DNA of 64,000 bases from Candidimonas humi (GCF_019166065.1 NZ_JAHTBN010000002.1:496001-560000), one strand, 5' to 3'; counted from the stretch's first letter, positions 17,701-25,792 are shown. The notes: generated from the letters alone by a model not told the origin. Program-made: numbers and translations.

Positions 17701-19305
17701 TCAGCCAAGTAATTCATTCAGGGCGCATAGATAGTCCGCGCGGGCCCGTTCTTCGTCGGCATGCCGGCCCTCGGCCACTCGCTGCACGCCGCCCACATAC
17801 ACATCGCGTATCGGCGTGCCGCCCGTCTCGCCGAACACCACGCCCGACAGCCACGCCTGCGGCGGCCGGCCCGCCAGTGCGGGGTGATTCGCGTCCAGCA
17901 CCATGAAATCGGCGCGCCGCCCGGGCGCCAGCCAGCCCGTGGCGCGGCCGCCAGCCTGCGCGCCGCCCGCGGCGGCGGCATCGAACAGCCGGTCGGCGAC
18001 CCAAGGCTGTCCAGAGCCGGCCAGCACATTGCGTTCATGGCGCAGCAGCCGCTGCCCGTATTCGAGCAGCCGCAGCTCCGAGCGCCAGTCCACGGCGATA
18101 TGGCTGTCCGACCCTATGCCGAAAATCCCGCCGGCCTCCAGGTACGGCGCAGCGGGAAAAATGCCGTCTCCCAGGTTGGCTTCGGTGGTCGGGCACAGCC
18201 CGGCCGCCGCGCCGCTGGCCGCCAGCGCAGGGATTTCCGCGCCGTCCATGTGCGTGGCATGCACCAGGCACCAGCGCCGATCCACCGGGAAATTGTCCAG
18301 CAGCCATTGCACCGGCCGCGCGCCCAGGCTGTCCAGGCAGGCTTGCACTTCGCCGATCTGCTCCGCGACATGTATGTGTATGGGGGCACCCGGCGTAGGG
18401 GCGCCCGGCATAGGGGCTCTCGGCATGGGCGCTTCCTGCCCGGACGCATTTGCGGCGGAGGCGCCCAGCGCTACAGCGCCTGGCCAGGATGCGCCTGATC
18501 GCGAGGCACCTGGCGCAGAGGTATTGGGCACGCCGCCGCTAGCCTTGGACGCATCTGCCCCAAGGGCTCCAGGCAAGACCTGGTCCAGGCCCTGTAGCAG
18601 CGCCGCCAGGCCGCCGGCGTCGACCGCCCGCAGCGAATGCGGCGCCACGCCGTAGCGGCGCTGCGGCGTCTCGGGATATTCGGCGCGCAGGCCGTCCAGC
18701 AGCGCCAGCAGGCCTTCGGGCGTATTGATGAAGCGCCGCTGGCCGGCGCGCGGCGCCTGCTTGCCGAAGCCGCTGTACTGATACAGCACGGGCAGCATCG
18801 TCAGGCCCAGCCCCGACGCTTCGGCCGCCGCGGCGACGCGCGCCGCCAGCTCGGCCGGGCGCGCGTAGGGCGTGCCGTCCGCGGCATGATGCACGTAATG
18901 GAATTCGCACACCGAGGTATAGCCCGCCTTGAGCATCTCTATGTACAGCCAGCGCGCGATGGCGCCGATGCTCTCGGGCGACAGGCGCGCCGCATAGCGA
19001 TACATCAGGTCGCGCCAGCTCCAGAAACTGTCGGCGGCCTGGGCGCGATATTCGGTCAGCCCGGCCATCGCCGCCTGGAAGGCGTGCGAATGCAGGTTCG
19101 GCATGCCTGCCAGCACTGGCCCGCGGGCGCGCTGGAGCCCCGGCAGGTTGGAAATTTCTGCGGCCGACACACGGCTGCGCACTGTCGTCAGCGTGCCCTG
19201 CGCGTCCCACTGCAACAGTACGTCGGGTTCCCAGCGGCCCTGCAGGCGCGCGTGGGGCGCATACAGCGACCCCATGGCGAAAGACGCGGCTGTATTCACG
19301 CGCAT
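17701..19305 (-). CDS. hutF: formimidoylglutamate deiminase with a low-complexity insertion
   Basis: An amidohydrolase converting N-formiminoglutamate to N-formylglutamate and ammonia. Metal ligands are visible in GMPNLHSHAFQ, GVAPHSLR, IHIHVAEQ and GIGSDSHIAVDW. The start at 19305 gives 534 residues, well over the usual 450-460. The excess lies in one place: residues about 247-306 (DNA 18388-18567) are an Ala/Gly/Pro/Ser-rich stretch with repeated MPGAP-like pentapeptides just before the IHIHVAEQ strand. The frame stays open through it, so the protein is probably made with a flexible loop. hutI ends 70 bp upstream. An internal Met at about residue 11 is an alternative start. Confidence 0.92.
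   Translation of the reverse strand: MRVNTAASFAMGSLYAPHARLQGRWEPDVLLQWDAQGTLTTVRSRVSAAEISNLPGLQRARGPVLAGMPNLHSHAFQAAMAGLTEYRAQAADSFWSWRDLMYRYAARLSPESIGAIARWLYIEMLKAGYTSVCEFHYVHHAADGTPYARPAELAARVAAAAEASGLGLTMLPVLYQYSGFGKQAPRAGQRRFINTPEGLLALLDGLRAEYPETPQRRYGVAPHSLRAVDAGGLAALLQGLDQVLPGALGADASKASGGVPNTSAPGASRSGASWPGAVALGASAANASGQEAPMPRAPMPGAPTPGAPIHIHVAEQIGEVQACLDSLGARPVQWLLDNFPVDRRWCLVHATHMDGAEIPALAASGAAAGLCPTTEANLGDGIFPAAPYLEAGGIFGIGSDSHIAVDWRSELRLLEYGQRLLRHERNVLAGSGQPWVADRLFDAAAAGGAQAGGRATGWLAPGRRADFMVLDANHPALAGRPPQAWLSGVVFGETGGTPIRDVYVGGVQRVAEGRHADEERARADYLCALNELLG
18383..18427. repeat. 15-bp tandem repeat inside hutF
   Basis: Three imperfect 15-bp units (GGGGCACCCGGCGTA, GGGGCGCCCGGCATA, GGGGCTCTCGGCATG) encode, on the minus strand, Pro/Ala/Gly-rich pentapeptides at the C-terminal edge of the hutF insertion. 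The unit is a multiple of three, so copy-number change would not shift the frame. Confidence 0.75.
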
Positions 19306-19375
19306 GTCTCCCGCGGCTGCGCAGCATCCTCGTCCGGGATGACGGTTCGCCTTGCGGCCGGCCGCTGGGTCGTGC

Positions 19376-20611
19376 TCATGCCGCGCGCCTCCGCCTGTCC
19401 AGGGCCATCTTGCCGTGGCGCACCACCAGGCGGCAGCGGTCCAGGCCGCTCCAGTAGGCCAGCTCGGCCAGCGTGTCCACATTCCAGGCCACGAAGTCGG
19501 CCGGTGCGCCCGGCTCTATCCGCCCGCGCACCCGGGCATGGCCCAGAGCGCGTGCGGCATGCGTCGTCACCCCGGCCAGCGCCTCGCCGACCGTCATGCG
19601 AAACAGCGTGCACGCCATGTTCAGCATCAGCAATAGCGAGGTGGTCGGCGAGGTGCCCGGATTGCTGTCGGTGGCGATCGCGACCGGCACGCCGTGCCGG
19701 CGCAGCAGGTCCAGCGGCGGCAACTGCGTCTCGCGGATGAAGTAATACGCGCCTGGCAGCAGCACGGCCACCGTGCCCGCATCGCGCAGCGCCCGCACCC
19801 CGGCCTCGTCCAGGTATTCCAGGTGGTCGGCAGACAGCGCGCCGTGGCTTGCGGCCATAGCGCTGCCACCCATCAACGAGAGCTGCTCGGCATGTATCTT
19901 GACCGGCAGCCCCAGCTGGCGCGCCGCCTGCAGCACGCGCCCGGACTGCGCCAAGTCGAAGCCTATGTTTTCGCAGAACACATCCACCGCGTCGACCAGC
20001 CCCTCGCGTGCCAGCGCCGGCAGCATCACGCCGCAGACCAGGTCTATGTATTCGTCGGGCCGGCCCGCGTATTCCGGCGGCAGGGCATGTGCGCCCAGGA
20101 AAGTCGTGCTGACGGTCACCGGCCGCGTCTCGCCCAGGCGCCGCGCCACACGCAGCATCTTGCGCTCGGTTTCCAGGTCCAGGCCATAGCCGGACTTGAT
20201 TTCCACCGCCGTCACGCCTTCGCCGCGCAAAGCGTCCAGCCGGCGCAATGCGCTTTCGTAGAGCTCTTCTTCGCTCGCGGCGCGCGTGGCGCGCACCGTC
20301 GAAACAATCCCGCCGCCGCTGCGCGCGATCTCTTCGTAGCTGGCGCCCGCCAGCCGCTGCGCGAATTCCTCGGCGCGATTGCCGCCATACACCAGGTGGG
20401 TGTGGCAATCGACCAGCCCCGGCGTGACCAGCGCACCCGCCAGGTCGCGCCGGTCGCGCACATCGCGCCAGGCGGCGGGCAGATCCCGCGCCGGCCCGCA
20501 CCATTCCACCGTGTCGTCGCGCACCGCGATGACGGCATCGTCGATGACATGCTTCGGATCCGCGGCGGGCGCGAGCCGCGCATGGGTCCAGAGCGACATG
20601 TGGGTGCTCAT
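19376..20611 (-). CDS. hutI: imidazolonepropionase
   Basis: A 411-residue amidohydrolase opening 4-imidazolone-5-propionate to formiminoglutamate. Zinc ligands lie in [17 protein letters not shown], the substrate region in [17 protein letters not shown], and further ligands in VKIHAEQLS and [12 protein letters not shown]. Start at 20611 follows GAGG with seven-base spacing; an in-frame ATG four codons later is possible. It leads the leftward hutI-hutF-hutG transcript. A perfect putative HutC box lies about 320 bp upstream, so the transcript would have a long leader. Confidence 0.96.
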   Translation of the reverse strand: MSTHMSLWTHARLAPAADPKHVIDDAVIAVRDDTVEWCGPARDLPAAWRDVRDRRDLAGALVTPGLVDCHTHLVYGGNRAEEFAQRLAGASYEEIARSGGGIVSTVRATRAASEEELYESALRRLDALRGEGVTAVEIKSGYGLDLETERKMLRVARRLGETRPVTVSTTFLGAHALPPEYAGRPDEYIDLVCGVMLPALAREGLVDAVDVFCENIGFDLAQSGRVLQAARQLGLPVKIHAEQLSLMGGSAMAASHGALSADHLEYLDEAGVRALRDAGTVAVLLPGAYYFIRETQLPPLDLLRRHGVPVAIATDSNPGTSPTTSLLLMLNMACTLFRMTVGEALAGVTTHAARALGHARVRGRIEPGAPADFVAWNVDTLAELAYWSGLDRCRLVVRHGKMALDRRRRAA

Positions 20612-20931
20612 GGGGCGGCCTCGCTCGGGCCTGCGTTTCCCGCAGCTCGTCCGGGGTCGGCGCGCCTGCCGGCGTCCGGACGCTTCGCTGTGCGGGCGCC
20701 GGCTGCGCGGGTCGGCCGCGCGTGCGTGCTGGAGGCTTGGACTTGTGGCCGGTCTGTCATGAGCTTGTCTCGATGATTATCCGTCGCGGCGGCATCGCGT
20801 CCCGGGCTTGCGCCGCATAGGGCCAATGCTGCATAAAGCCCGTGCTGCACAGGACACGCGCTGCACAGGATTCGTGCCACCGTCCGGCGGTGCAGCCCCA
20901 TGTCGTGTTGCTGCGGATGCAGGCGGCGCTT
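20612..20931. other. long GC-rich leader between the hut box and hutI, no gene seen
   Basis: About 320 bp lie between the putative HutC box and the hutI start. Minus-strand open frames here have no recognisable product, and a HutD-sized gene does not fit. An 11-bp direct repeat GCTGCACAGGA occurs twice near 20840-20872. The segment may be 5' leader or a remnant. Confidence 0.4.
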
Positions 20932-20943
20932 TTGTATATACAA
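20932..20943. promoter_or_regulatory. perfect 12-bp palindrome, putative HutC operator for hutI-hutF-hutG
   Basis: TTGTATATACAA is self-complementary and shares its TGTATATACA core with the two boxes between hutC and hutU. It sits in an AT-rich patch upstream of hutI and downstream of nothing else on that strand. Confidence 0.7.
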
Positions 20944-21093
20944 TTATTATTCATGAATTGCCTGGAGTTGGCAATCGTCGAGCTGCCGCCATGCCCTGGT
21001 CGCTGACAATAAAATTCTGCCGTGACAATAAGTTCTGCTTCCGCAATCGCGAGTGGCATTAAGGGCCTATTCCTGTCTCTTCTAAACGATTTT

Positions 21094-21140
21094 GCACTTT
21101 TAAAAGCACTCTTAAAAGTGCTATTATGAGAACTCATAAT
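21094..21140. promoter_or_regulatory. two adjacent inverted repeats, putative autoregulatory operators of the Phd/RelE-type pair
   Basis: GCACTTTTAA (21094-21103) pairs with TTAAAAGTGC (21112-21121) across 8 bp, and ATTATGAG (21123-21130) pairs with CTCATAAT (21133-21140) across 2 bp. Both are perfect. They end 23 bp before the antitoxin start and overlap the expected promoter, the usual place for antitoxin binding. Confidence 0.65.
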
Positions 21141-21163
21141 AATGCTTCATGGGGCAGCTCTAC

Positions 21164-21412
21164 ATGGCTCACACCGTTCTCGCAGAAACGACGGCCAGCG
21201 TTTCTGAACTCAAGCGCAATCCCATGGGAACTGTGGCAGCGGGCGAAGGGGCGCCTGTAGCCATTCTCAACCGCAACGAGCCCGCGTTCTATTGCGTCCC
21301 CGCAAAGGCCTATGAAGCCCTGCTGAACCGTCTGGAAGACCTCGAACTGAACGCTATCGCCGATGCCCGCCAAGGCCAGGCGGAAATCGAGGTTTCGCTG
21401 GATGACCTATAG
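21164..21412 (+). CDS. type II antitoxin, Phd/YefM family
   Basis: An 82-residue antitoxin: ETTASVSELKRNPMGTVAAG is the Phd/YefM DNA-binding N-terminus, followed by PVAILNRNEPAFYCVPAKAYEALLN; the acidic C-terminal tail (DARQGQAEIEVSLDDL) is the probable toxin-neutralising segment. Start chosen at 21164 (MAHTVLAE); an ATG five codons upstream (21149) is possible. It overlaps the toxin gene by 11 bases. Two inverted repeats upstream suggest autoregulation. Family is clear; the antitoxin role rests on the partner. Confidence 0.88.
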   Translation: MAHTVLAETTASVSELKRNPMGTVAAGEGAPVAILNRNEPAFYCVPAKAYEALLNRLEDLELNAIADARQGQAEIEVSLDDL

Positions 21413-21683
21413 GCTGAAGTTCAAAGACGAGGCCTTGAAAGAGTGGTACAAGCTCGACAGTACGCTGCGCGAACAATTCAAGAAAAAGCTTGCTGAACGT
21501 GTGCAAGACCCACGCGTGCCGGCTGCCAAGCTGTCTGGCCACGCCGATCGCTACAAAATCAAGCTGAAATCCAGGGGCTATCGGCTGGTTTATGAGGTGC
21601 GCGACGCAGACGTCGTCGTAGTTGTTGTCGCTATTGGCAAGCGCGAACGCAATGCGGTCTATGCCGCAGCGACCAAGCGCTGA
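21402..21683 (+). CDS. RelE/StbE-family toxin
   Basis: A 93-residue RelE-superfamily protein beginning MTYRLKFKDEALKEWYKL, with RVPAAKLSGHADRYKIKLKS and a C-terminal strand GYRLVYEVRDADVVVVVVAIGKRER carrying basic residues. RelE homologues cleave mRNA on the ribosome. The ATG lies inside the antitoxin reading frame, overlapping by 11 bases, which enforces coupled translation after the antitoxin. The C-terminal RERNAVYAAATKR is typical of the RelE/StbE branch. Confidence 0.9.
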   Translation: MTYRLKFKDEALKEWYKLDSTLREQFKKKLAERVQDPRVPAAKLSGHADRYKIKLKSRGYRLVYEVRDADVVVVVVAIGKRERNAVYAAATKR

Positions 21684-21737
21684 TGCCCAGTGACGAAGAC
21701 GGGTAGCCATGCACACCGCGCAGGCTAGAATGTCTTC

Positions 21738-22199
21738 ATGTTCCGGCCGCCGCTTGCAGTTGGCGCCGGGCGCGACAGGAGCCTCGTTCTGTTCTCGATA
21801 AGATCAAACTCTTCGGACCGGGAGTTGGTGTTTCTCTCGGCCCATGCCGACTATTTCACCGTCGAACTCAAGGGTTCCTCCGTGCAGGCGACGCATGCAG
21901 TCTGGGCGGGCCCAGACACAAGCGCCCTGGCCGAGCTGTTCTTGCGGCTGGCTGTGTACGAGCGTCCCTGGAGCGGCGATGAACGCTGGGAATCGATAGA
22001 CGGGGATTTCTCGCTCTGCGCCAGTTGCTCCCCGCTCGGAGAGGTCAATTTCCAGGTCTGCTTTCACGGTGTGCAAGGCGCGGTAGAGGATTGGCAGGTT
22101 TCAGCCGCGCTGACTACCGAATTTGGCCAGTTGCCGGAAATCGCGGCGGACGCTCGCCGGTTTTTCGGCGGCTCCTCTCAAGACACGACGATCGACTGA
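21738..22199 (+). CDS. hypothetical protein resembling DUF6228
   Basis: A 153-residue soluble protein with a pattern that resembles the DUF6228 family: DYFTVELKGSSVQATHAVW, a WxGxxxWxSxxG-like segment (PWSGDERWESIDGDF), then EVNFQVCFHG and EFGQLPEIAADARRFF. Function is unknown for the family. It sits 54 bp after the toxin gene on the same strand and may be cargo of the same accessory block. The start codon is the first ATG and has no strong ribosome site; an internal GTG start is possible. Confidence 0.6.
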   Translation: MFRPPLAVGAGRDRSLVLFSIRSNSSDRELVFLSAHADYFTVELKGSSVQATHAVWAGPDTSALAELFLRLAVYERPWSGDERWESIDGDFSLCASCSPLGEVNFQVCFHGVQGAVEDWQVSAALTTEFGQLPEIAADARRFFGGSSQDTTID

Positions 22200-22314
22200 G
22201 TTGCCGACCATCTCTGCGCCGGCCGTTCGTTCGCGGCGGGGACTGGAAAGATCGCTCCGGAAGCAGTCTAATTGGGGTATGGCCCTTACTGGGGTATTCC
22301 ACAAGGAGGCGGCC

Positions 22315-22434
22315 ATGACTACGACTACTATCATCGAGTCGTTTATAGGCCTGGGGGCGGTCTGTTCCCTGGTCTTGCTGTGCAGCTTGGTGTACCTGAT
22401 CAGGCGCGAGCGCCATCGGCGGCGTAGAACCTGA
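22315..22434 (+). CDS. 39-residue single-span membrane peptide coupled to the VanX-type gene
   Basis: A very short gene with an excellent AGGAGG six bases before its ATG. The product starts MTTTTIIESFIGL, continues with one hydrophobic helix (about residues 6-28, ending LVLLCSLVYLI) and finishes in a basic tail RRERHRRRRT. Its TGA overlaps the ATG of the dipeptidase gene as TGATG, so it is translationally coupled to it. A topology with the basic tail inside the cell follows the positive-inside rule. No family is recognised. It could be a small membrane partner of the peptidase or merely a leader cistron. Confidence 0.7.
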   Translation: MTTTTIIESFIGLGAVCSLVLLCSLVYLIRRERHRRRRT

Positions 22435-23003
22435 TGGTGCAGGCGGATCCCAGCGAACTGGTGGAAATCACGCCCGAGCAGTATCTCGTGGACATAGATC
22501 TCGTCTATGCCACGGCCAATAACCTCGCCGGCCGGCCGGTATACGCGCAGGCGCGCTGCGCCTTGCGCCCGCAGGCGGCCGCGTGCCTGTTGCGGGCGGC
22601 GCGGGCCGCGAATCGCGCGGGTTGTCGGCTGAAGATCTTCGACGCCTACCGTCCGCCGCGCGCCCAACAGATATTCTGGGCGCTATGTCCCGATCCGCGC
22701 TACATCGCCGACGCCAGCCAAGGCTCGAACCACACGCGCGGCATCGCCGTGGATGTCACGCTGGTCGACGCAAACGGTGTGCCGCTGGACATGGGCACCG
22801 GGTTCGACGCCATGGAAGACCGCTCGCACCACGACCGCGACGATCTGCCGCAGCAAGTGCAGCGCAACCGCAGCCTGTTGCTCGGCATCATGCTGCAGGC
22901 GGGCTTCCGCTCCATCGCCACCGAGTGGTGGCACTACGAGCTGCCCGACTCGAAGCGCTACGCGCTGCTGGACGATCCTATTGTGACGGCGGTACCGGAA
23001 TAG
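22434..23003 (+). CDS. ddpX: D-alanyl-D-alanine dipeptidase (VanX/DdpX family)
   Basis: A 189-residue M15D zinc dipeptidase that would hydrolyse free D-Ala-D-Ala. The zinc and catalytic residues are in SNHTRGIAVDVTL (SxHxxGxAxD) and EWWHYE (ExxH), and the substrate-binding arginine in IFDAYRPPRAQQ. No signal peptide is visible, consistent with the cytoplasmic location of this family. Translation is coupled to the preceding 39-residue peptide through TGATG. No vanH/vanA-like genes are near, so a role in cell-wall dipeptide recycling is more likely than glycopeptide resistance. Confidence 0.9.
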   Translation: MVQADPSELVEITPEQYLVDIDLVYATANNLAGRPVYAQARCALRPQAAACLLRAARAANRAGCRLKIFDAYRPPRAQQIFWALCPDPRYIADASQGSNHTRGIAVDVTLVDANGVPLDMGTGFDAMEDRSHHDRDDLPQQVQRNRSLLLGIMLQAGFRSIATEWWHYELPDSKRYALLDDPIVTAVPE

Positions 23004-23051
23004 CGTGTCGCGCGTATGGGCGGCGTGTTTATGGCAGCGTATTTCCCAGGA

Positions 23052-23097
23052 TTGAATAAAGTGGTCGAGGCTTAGTATAATTCTCCCAATTTGGGAG
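23052..23097 (+). promoter_or_regulatory. sigma70-type promoter with overlapping palindrome upstream of higB
   Basis: TTGAAT (23052) and TATAAT (23076) are separated by 18 bp. Immediately downstream, CTCCCAA-T-TTGGGAG (23083-23097) is a perfect 7-bp-arm palindrome at the expected transcription start, a likely HigA operator. Confidence 0.7.
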
Positions 23098-23110
23098 GAT
23101 TGGTGGCGAT

Positions 23111-23419
23111 GTGAGGATAATCGCGAAACGCACCCTGAGAAAATTCTGGGAGCAGCCGGGGCATAAAGACGCCCAAGGGCCGCTCGAAAGCTGGCATGAC
23201 GAAACGCTTGCGGCTAGTTGGCGATCCCCTCAGGAAATCAAGAACCAATACCGTAGCGCAAGCATATGTGGCAACAACAGGGTTGTATTCAATATAGGCG
23301 GGAACAAATATCGCCTAGTGGTGCAAATGCATTATCAGGCGCAAATTGCCTGGGTCAAATTTCTTGGTACGCACACTGAATACGATTTGATCGATGTGGA
23401 GACCGTCAATGAATATTAA
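23111..23419 (+). CDS. higB: HigB-family mRNA interferase toxin
   Basis: A 102-residue toxin beginning (GTG) MRIIAKRTLRKFWEQ, followed by ESWHDETLAASWRSPQEIKNQYRSASI and a C-terminal NRVVFNIGGNKYRLVVQMHYQAQIAWVKFLGTHTEYD. This is the RelE-superfamily HigB branch, with the basic and aromatic residues of the ribosome-dependent RNase site in the NRVVFNIGGNKYRL segment. It precedes its antitoxin, the reversed order typical of higBA, and overlaps it by 11 bases. Confidence 0.92.
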   Translation: MRIIAKRTLRKFWEQPGHKDAQGPLESWHDETLAASWRSPQEIKNQYRSASICGNNRVVFNIGGNKYRLVVQMHYQAQIAWVKFLGTHTEYDLIDVETVNEY

Positions 23420-23768
23420 TCCCATCCGCAACGATGCCGACTTACAGCAAGCATTTCATCGTCTCGAGACTGTGTTCATGGCCGAAGAAGGTACTCCCGA
23501 CGCGGATTTGAGGGATGTTCTGGTTGCATTGATCGAGGCCTATGAAAACCAACACTACCCGATAGGCCCTGCCGATCCCGTTGAGGCTATCAAGTTCAGA
23601 ATGGACCAGCAGGGCCTCACTCCGCGCGATCTGGAACCTCTAATCGGCCCCAGCGGACGGGTATCCGAAATCCTGAACGGGAAGCGCCCCTTGACGCTGC
23701 GCATGATAAGGCGGCTGCACGACGAATTACGCATTCCCTACGAAAGTTTGCTGGCCGAAGCGGGCTGA
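23409..23768 (+). CDS. higA: HigA-family antitoxin with C-terminal helix-turn-helix
   Basis: A 119-residue antitoxin. The N-terminal half is acidic and helical (RNDADLQQAFHRLETVFMAEE, toxin-binding), and the C-terminal half is an XRE-type helix-turn-helix (KFRMDQQGLTPRDLEPLIGPSGRVSEILNGKRPLTLRMIRRL). Its ATG is inside higB. It probably represses its own promoter through the 23083-23097 palindrome. A long GC-rich gap follows. Confidence 0.92.
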   Translation: MNINPIRNDADLQQAFHRLETVFMAEEGTPDADLRDVLVALIEAYENQHYPIGPADPVEAIKFRMDQQGLTPRDLEPLIGPSGRVSEILNGKRPLTLRMIRRLHDELRIPYESLLAEAG

Positions 23769-24251
23769 TCGTCGGTCTTTCGGGCGTCGTGGGCGGTGAT
23801 CTGCCAGCAAATTCTTGAAACTTGCAGTAATCTAACGGATTCACTGCGTGAAAAGGGAATAGCGAGCGGTACACGGCGATGTGGCCGCTACGCGCCTGGC
23901 GGCCCATACGGCCGGCCGGGAATCCGCCCGCGGCATACCCGCCGCCTGCCTTCCCCACGGCCATACCCGCGGCCTGTCCATGCAGCCGGGCGCTAGCCGC
24001 GCCTGTTCGCCTTGTATTCGTAATTCCGTTGCGCCGTGCTGATGCACGGCATATTTAATTGATACGCATGAAGTGATGCGCGCAGCCCGCTGCCGGCTTG
24101 CCGCAGGGCCACGGCGACTCGCCGTAGCTTGCGTCAGGCGCAGTACTTGCTGCAATCCCCGCATCCCGAGCGCGCGTATCGCCAGTCTTTACACCGCAAA
24201 CACGTTTTCTTCCCATACGTTCTTTGTGCTCTTTCCGGATATCCCAGACTC
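23769..24251. other. gene-less gap between higA and the aminotransferase
   Basis: Roughly 480 bp with no recognisable gene. The first 100 bp are AT-richer, the remainder GC-rich with many short CG/GC inverted pairs but no hairpin with a T-run. It probably contains the right boundary of the 21-24 kb accessory block and the aminotransferase promoter. Confidence 0.4.
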
Positions 24252-25454
24252 ATGAATGCCCCCCTGCCGCCCTCCCGCTATACCTTCTCGCAGCGCGCCC
24301 GCAACATCAACAGTTCGGCCATACGCGAGATTCTCAAGGTCACTGAAAGGCCCGAGATTATTTCCTTTGCCGGCGGGCTGCCGGCGCCGCAGGGGTTTCC
24401 GGTAGAAGTCGTCCAGGCCGCCTATGACCGCGTGCTCAGCCAGCAGGGCCGCGTGGCCCTGCAATACGGGCCGACCGAAGGCTACGCGCCCTTGCGGGCC
24501 TGGGTTGCCGAAGACCTGAAGCGCGTCGGCGCGCACGATATTTCGCCCGACGAAGTGCTGATCGTCTCGGGTTCGCAGCAGGCGCTGGACATGCTGGGCA
24601 AGCTGTTCATCGACCCGGGCAGCAAGGTGCTGGTCGAGGCCCCCAGCTATCTGGGCGCGCTGCAATCGTTCTCGCTGTTCGACCCTGCCTATGTGTCGGT
24701 GCCCACTGATGAAGGCGGCCTGGTGCCGCAAGGGCTGACGGACGAGCGTGTGCGCGACGCGCGCTTCATCTATGCACTGCCCAACTTCCAGAACCCCACC
24801 GGCCTGACCATGAACCTGGCGCGCCGCCAGGAACTGGTCGAACGCTGCGCGGCGGTGGGCCTGCCCATCATCGAAGACGATCCCTACGGCGACCTGCGCT
24901 ATGCGGGCGAGGCGCTGCCCGGCCTGCTCGGCCTGGGCCGTGCGGTGGGCGCGACCGTGATCCGCCTGGGCACGTTTTCCAAAGTGCTGGCGCCCGGCCT
25001 GCGCCTGGGCTATATCGCGGCCCCGCGCGAAATCATTTCGAAGCTGGTGCAGATCAAGCAGGCCACCGATCTGCACACCGCCACGCTGACCCAGATGGCC
25101 GTCTACGAAACCGTCAAGAGCGGCTTCCTCGATACGCACCTGCCCAGCGTGCGCGAGCTGTATCGCAAGCAGTGCGGCTACATGCTGGACGCGATGGCCG
25201 AGCATTTCCCGGCCACCGCCAGTTGGACGCGCCCCGAGGGCGGCATGTTCATCTGGGTCACGCTGCCCGAGCACATCGACAGCAGCGAGCTGCTGGCGCG
25301 CGCCGTACAGCGCAATGTGGCGTTCGTGCCGGGCGCGCCGTTTTATACTGACGAGGTGCGCCCGAACACGATGCGGCTGAGCTTCGTCACGGTGCCCGAA
25401 GACAAGATCCGTTCGGGTATCGCGGTGCTGGGCGAGTTGATCCGCCAGAGCTGA
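24252..25454 (+). CDS. PLP-dependent aminotransferase (2-aminoadipate/aromatic type, class I)
   Basis: A 400-residue fold-type I aminotransferase of the LysN/aminoadipate group. Landmarks are ISFAGGLPAPQGFP, LQYGPTEGYAPLRAWVAE, VSGSQQALDMLGKLF, PNFQNPTGLTMNLARR (cofactor Asn), IIEDDPYGDLRY (Asp/Tyr of the PLP site), the Schiff-base lysine in LGTFSKVLAPGLRLGY and the carboxylate-binding arginine in PNTMRLSF. The start at 24252 matches the family length; the frame is open 41 codons upstream without similarity. Related enzymes act on 2-aminoadipate, branched or aromatic amino acids; the exact substrate cannot be read. Confidence 0.88.
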   Translation: MNAPLPPSRYTFSQRARNINSSAIREILKVTERPEIISFAGGLPAPQGFPVEVVQAAYDRVLSQQGRVALQYGPTEGYAPLRAWVAEDLKRVGAHDISPDEVLIVSGSQQALDMLGKLFIDPGSKVLVEAPSYLGALQSFSLFDPAYVSVPTDEGGLVPQGLTDERVRDARFIYALPNFQNPTGLTMNLARRQELVERCAAVGLPIIEDDPYGDLRYAGEALPGLLGLGRAVGATVIRLGTFSKVLAPGLRLGYIAAPREIISKLVQIKQATDLHTATLTQMAVYETVKSGFLDTHLPSVRELYRKQCGYMLDAMAEHFPATASWTRPEGGMFIWVTLPEHIDSSELLARAVQRNVAFVPGAPFYTDEVRPNTMRLSFVTVPEDKIRSGIAVLGELIRQS

Positions 25455-25532
25455 TATCGGTCCAGCCGGTTTTGCCGGCTGATTCGGCGGGCCGGGGCTT
25501 TTCCGGATATCCTGTGCTCGGGCTGGCGGTCT

Positions 25533-25792
25533 AGGGCCTGTTCACCTTAAAAGGGGTACCGCATGGCCACAAAACAGCCTGTCCATCAAGGCGCGAAGCG
25601 CAGCCGTGGTGGTTCCACGGCGAGCATGAGCAACGCCGAGGGGCGGGCTGTTTTGTGGCCACCCAGCGGGCTGGCGGACAGAAGCCCGCCTGCGTCGTTG
25701 CGGACTCGTTGTGTGGGGCGGCCTCGCCCGCGCCTAGCCTGGCGGGCTTCTCTCCGCCAGTGCGGCACTCCTTTTAGTGTGAACAGGCCCTG
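25533..25792. mobile_element. 260-bp MITE-like element with 31-bp terminal inverted repeats and two internal hairpins
   Basis: The ends, AGGGCCTGTTCAC... at 25533-25563 and its inverse at 25762-25792, match at 27 of 31 positions. Inside, a perfect 16-bp inverted repeat (25564-25579 with 25646-25661, core GGCCACAAAACAGCC) and a 20-bp one with a single mismatch (25671-25690 with 25742-25761, core GGCGGGCTTCT) each form a strong stem. No transposase gene is inside; the 76-codon open frame is unlikely to be real. No clear target-site duplication is seen. A solo terminus recurs at 38518-38548, which supports a repeated mobile family. Confidence 0.8.

Noticed and set aside
20608-20943. A hutD-like or regulatory gene upstream of hutI
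   Set aside because: The minus-strand frame is Arg/Ala/Pro-rich, has no family and overlaps the putative operator.
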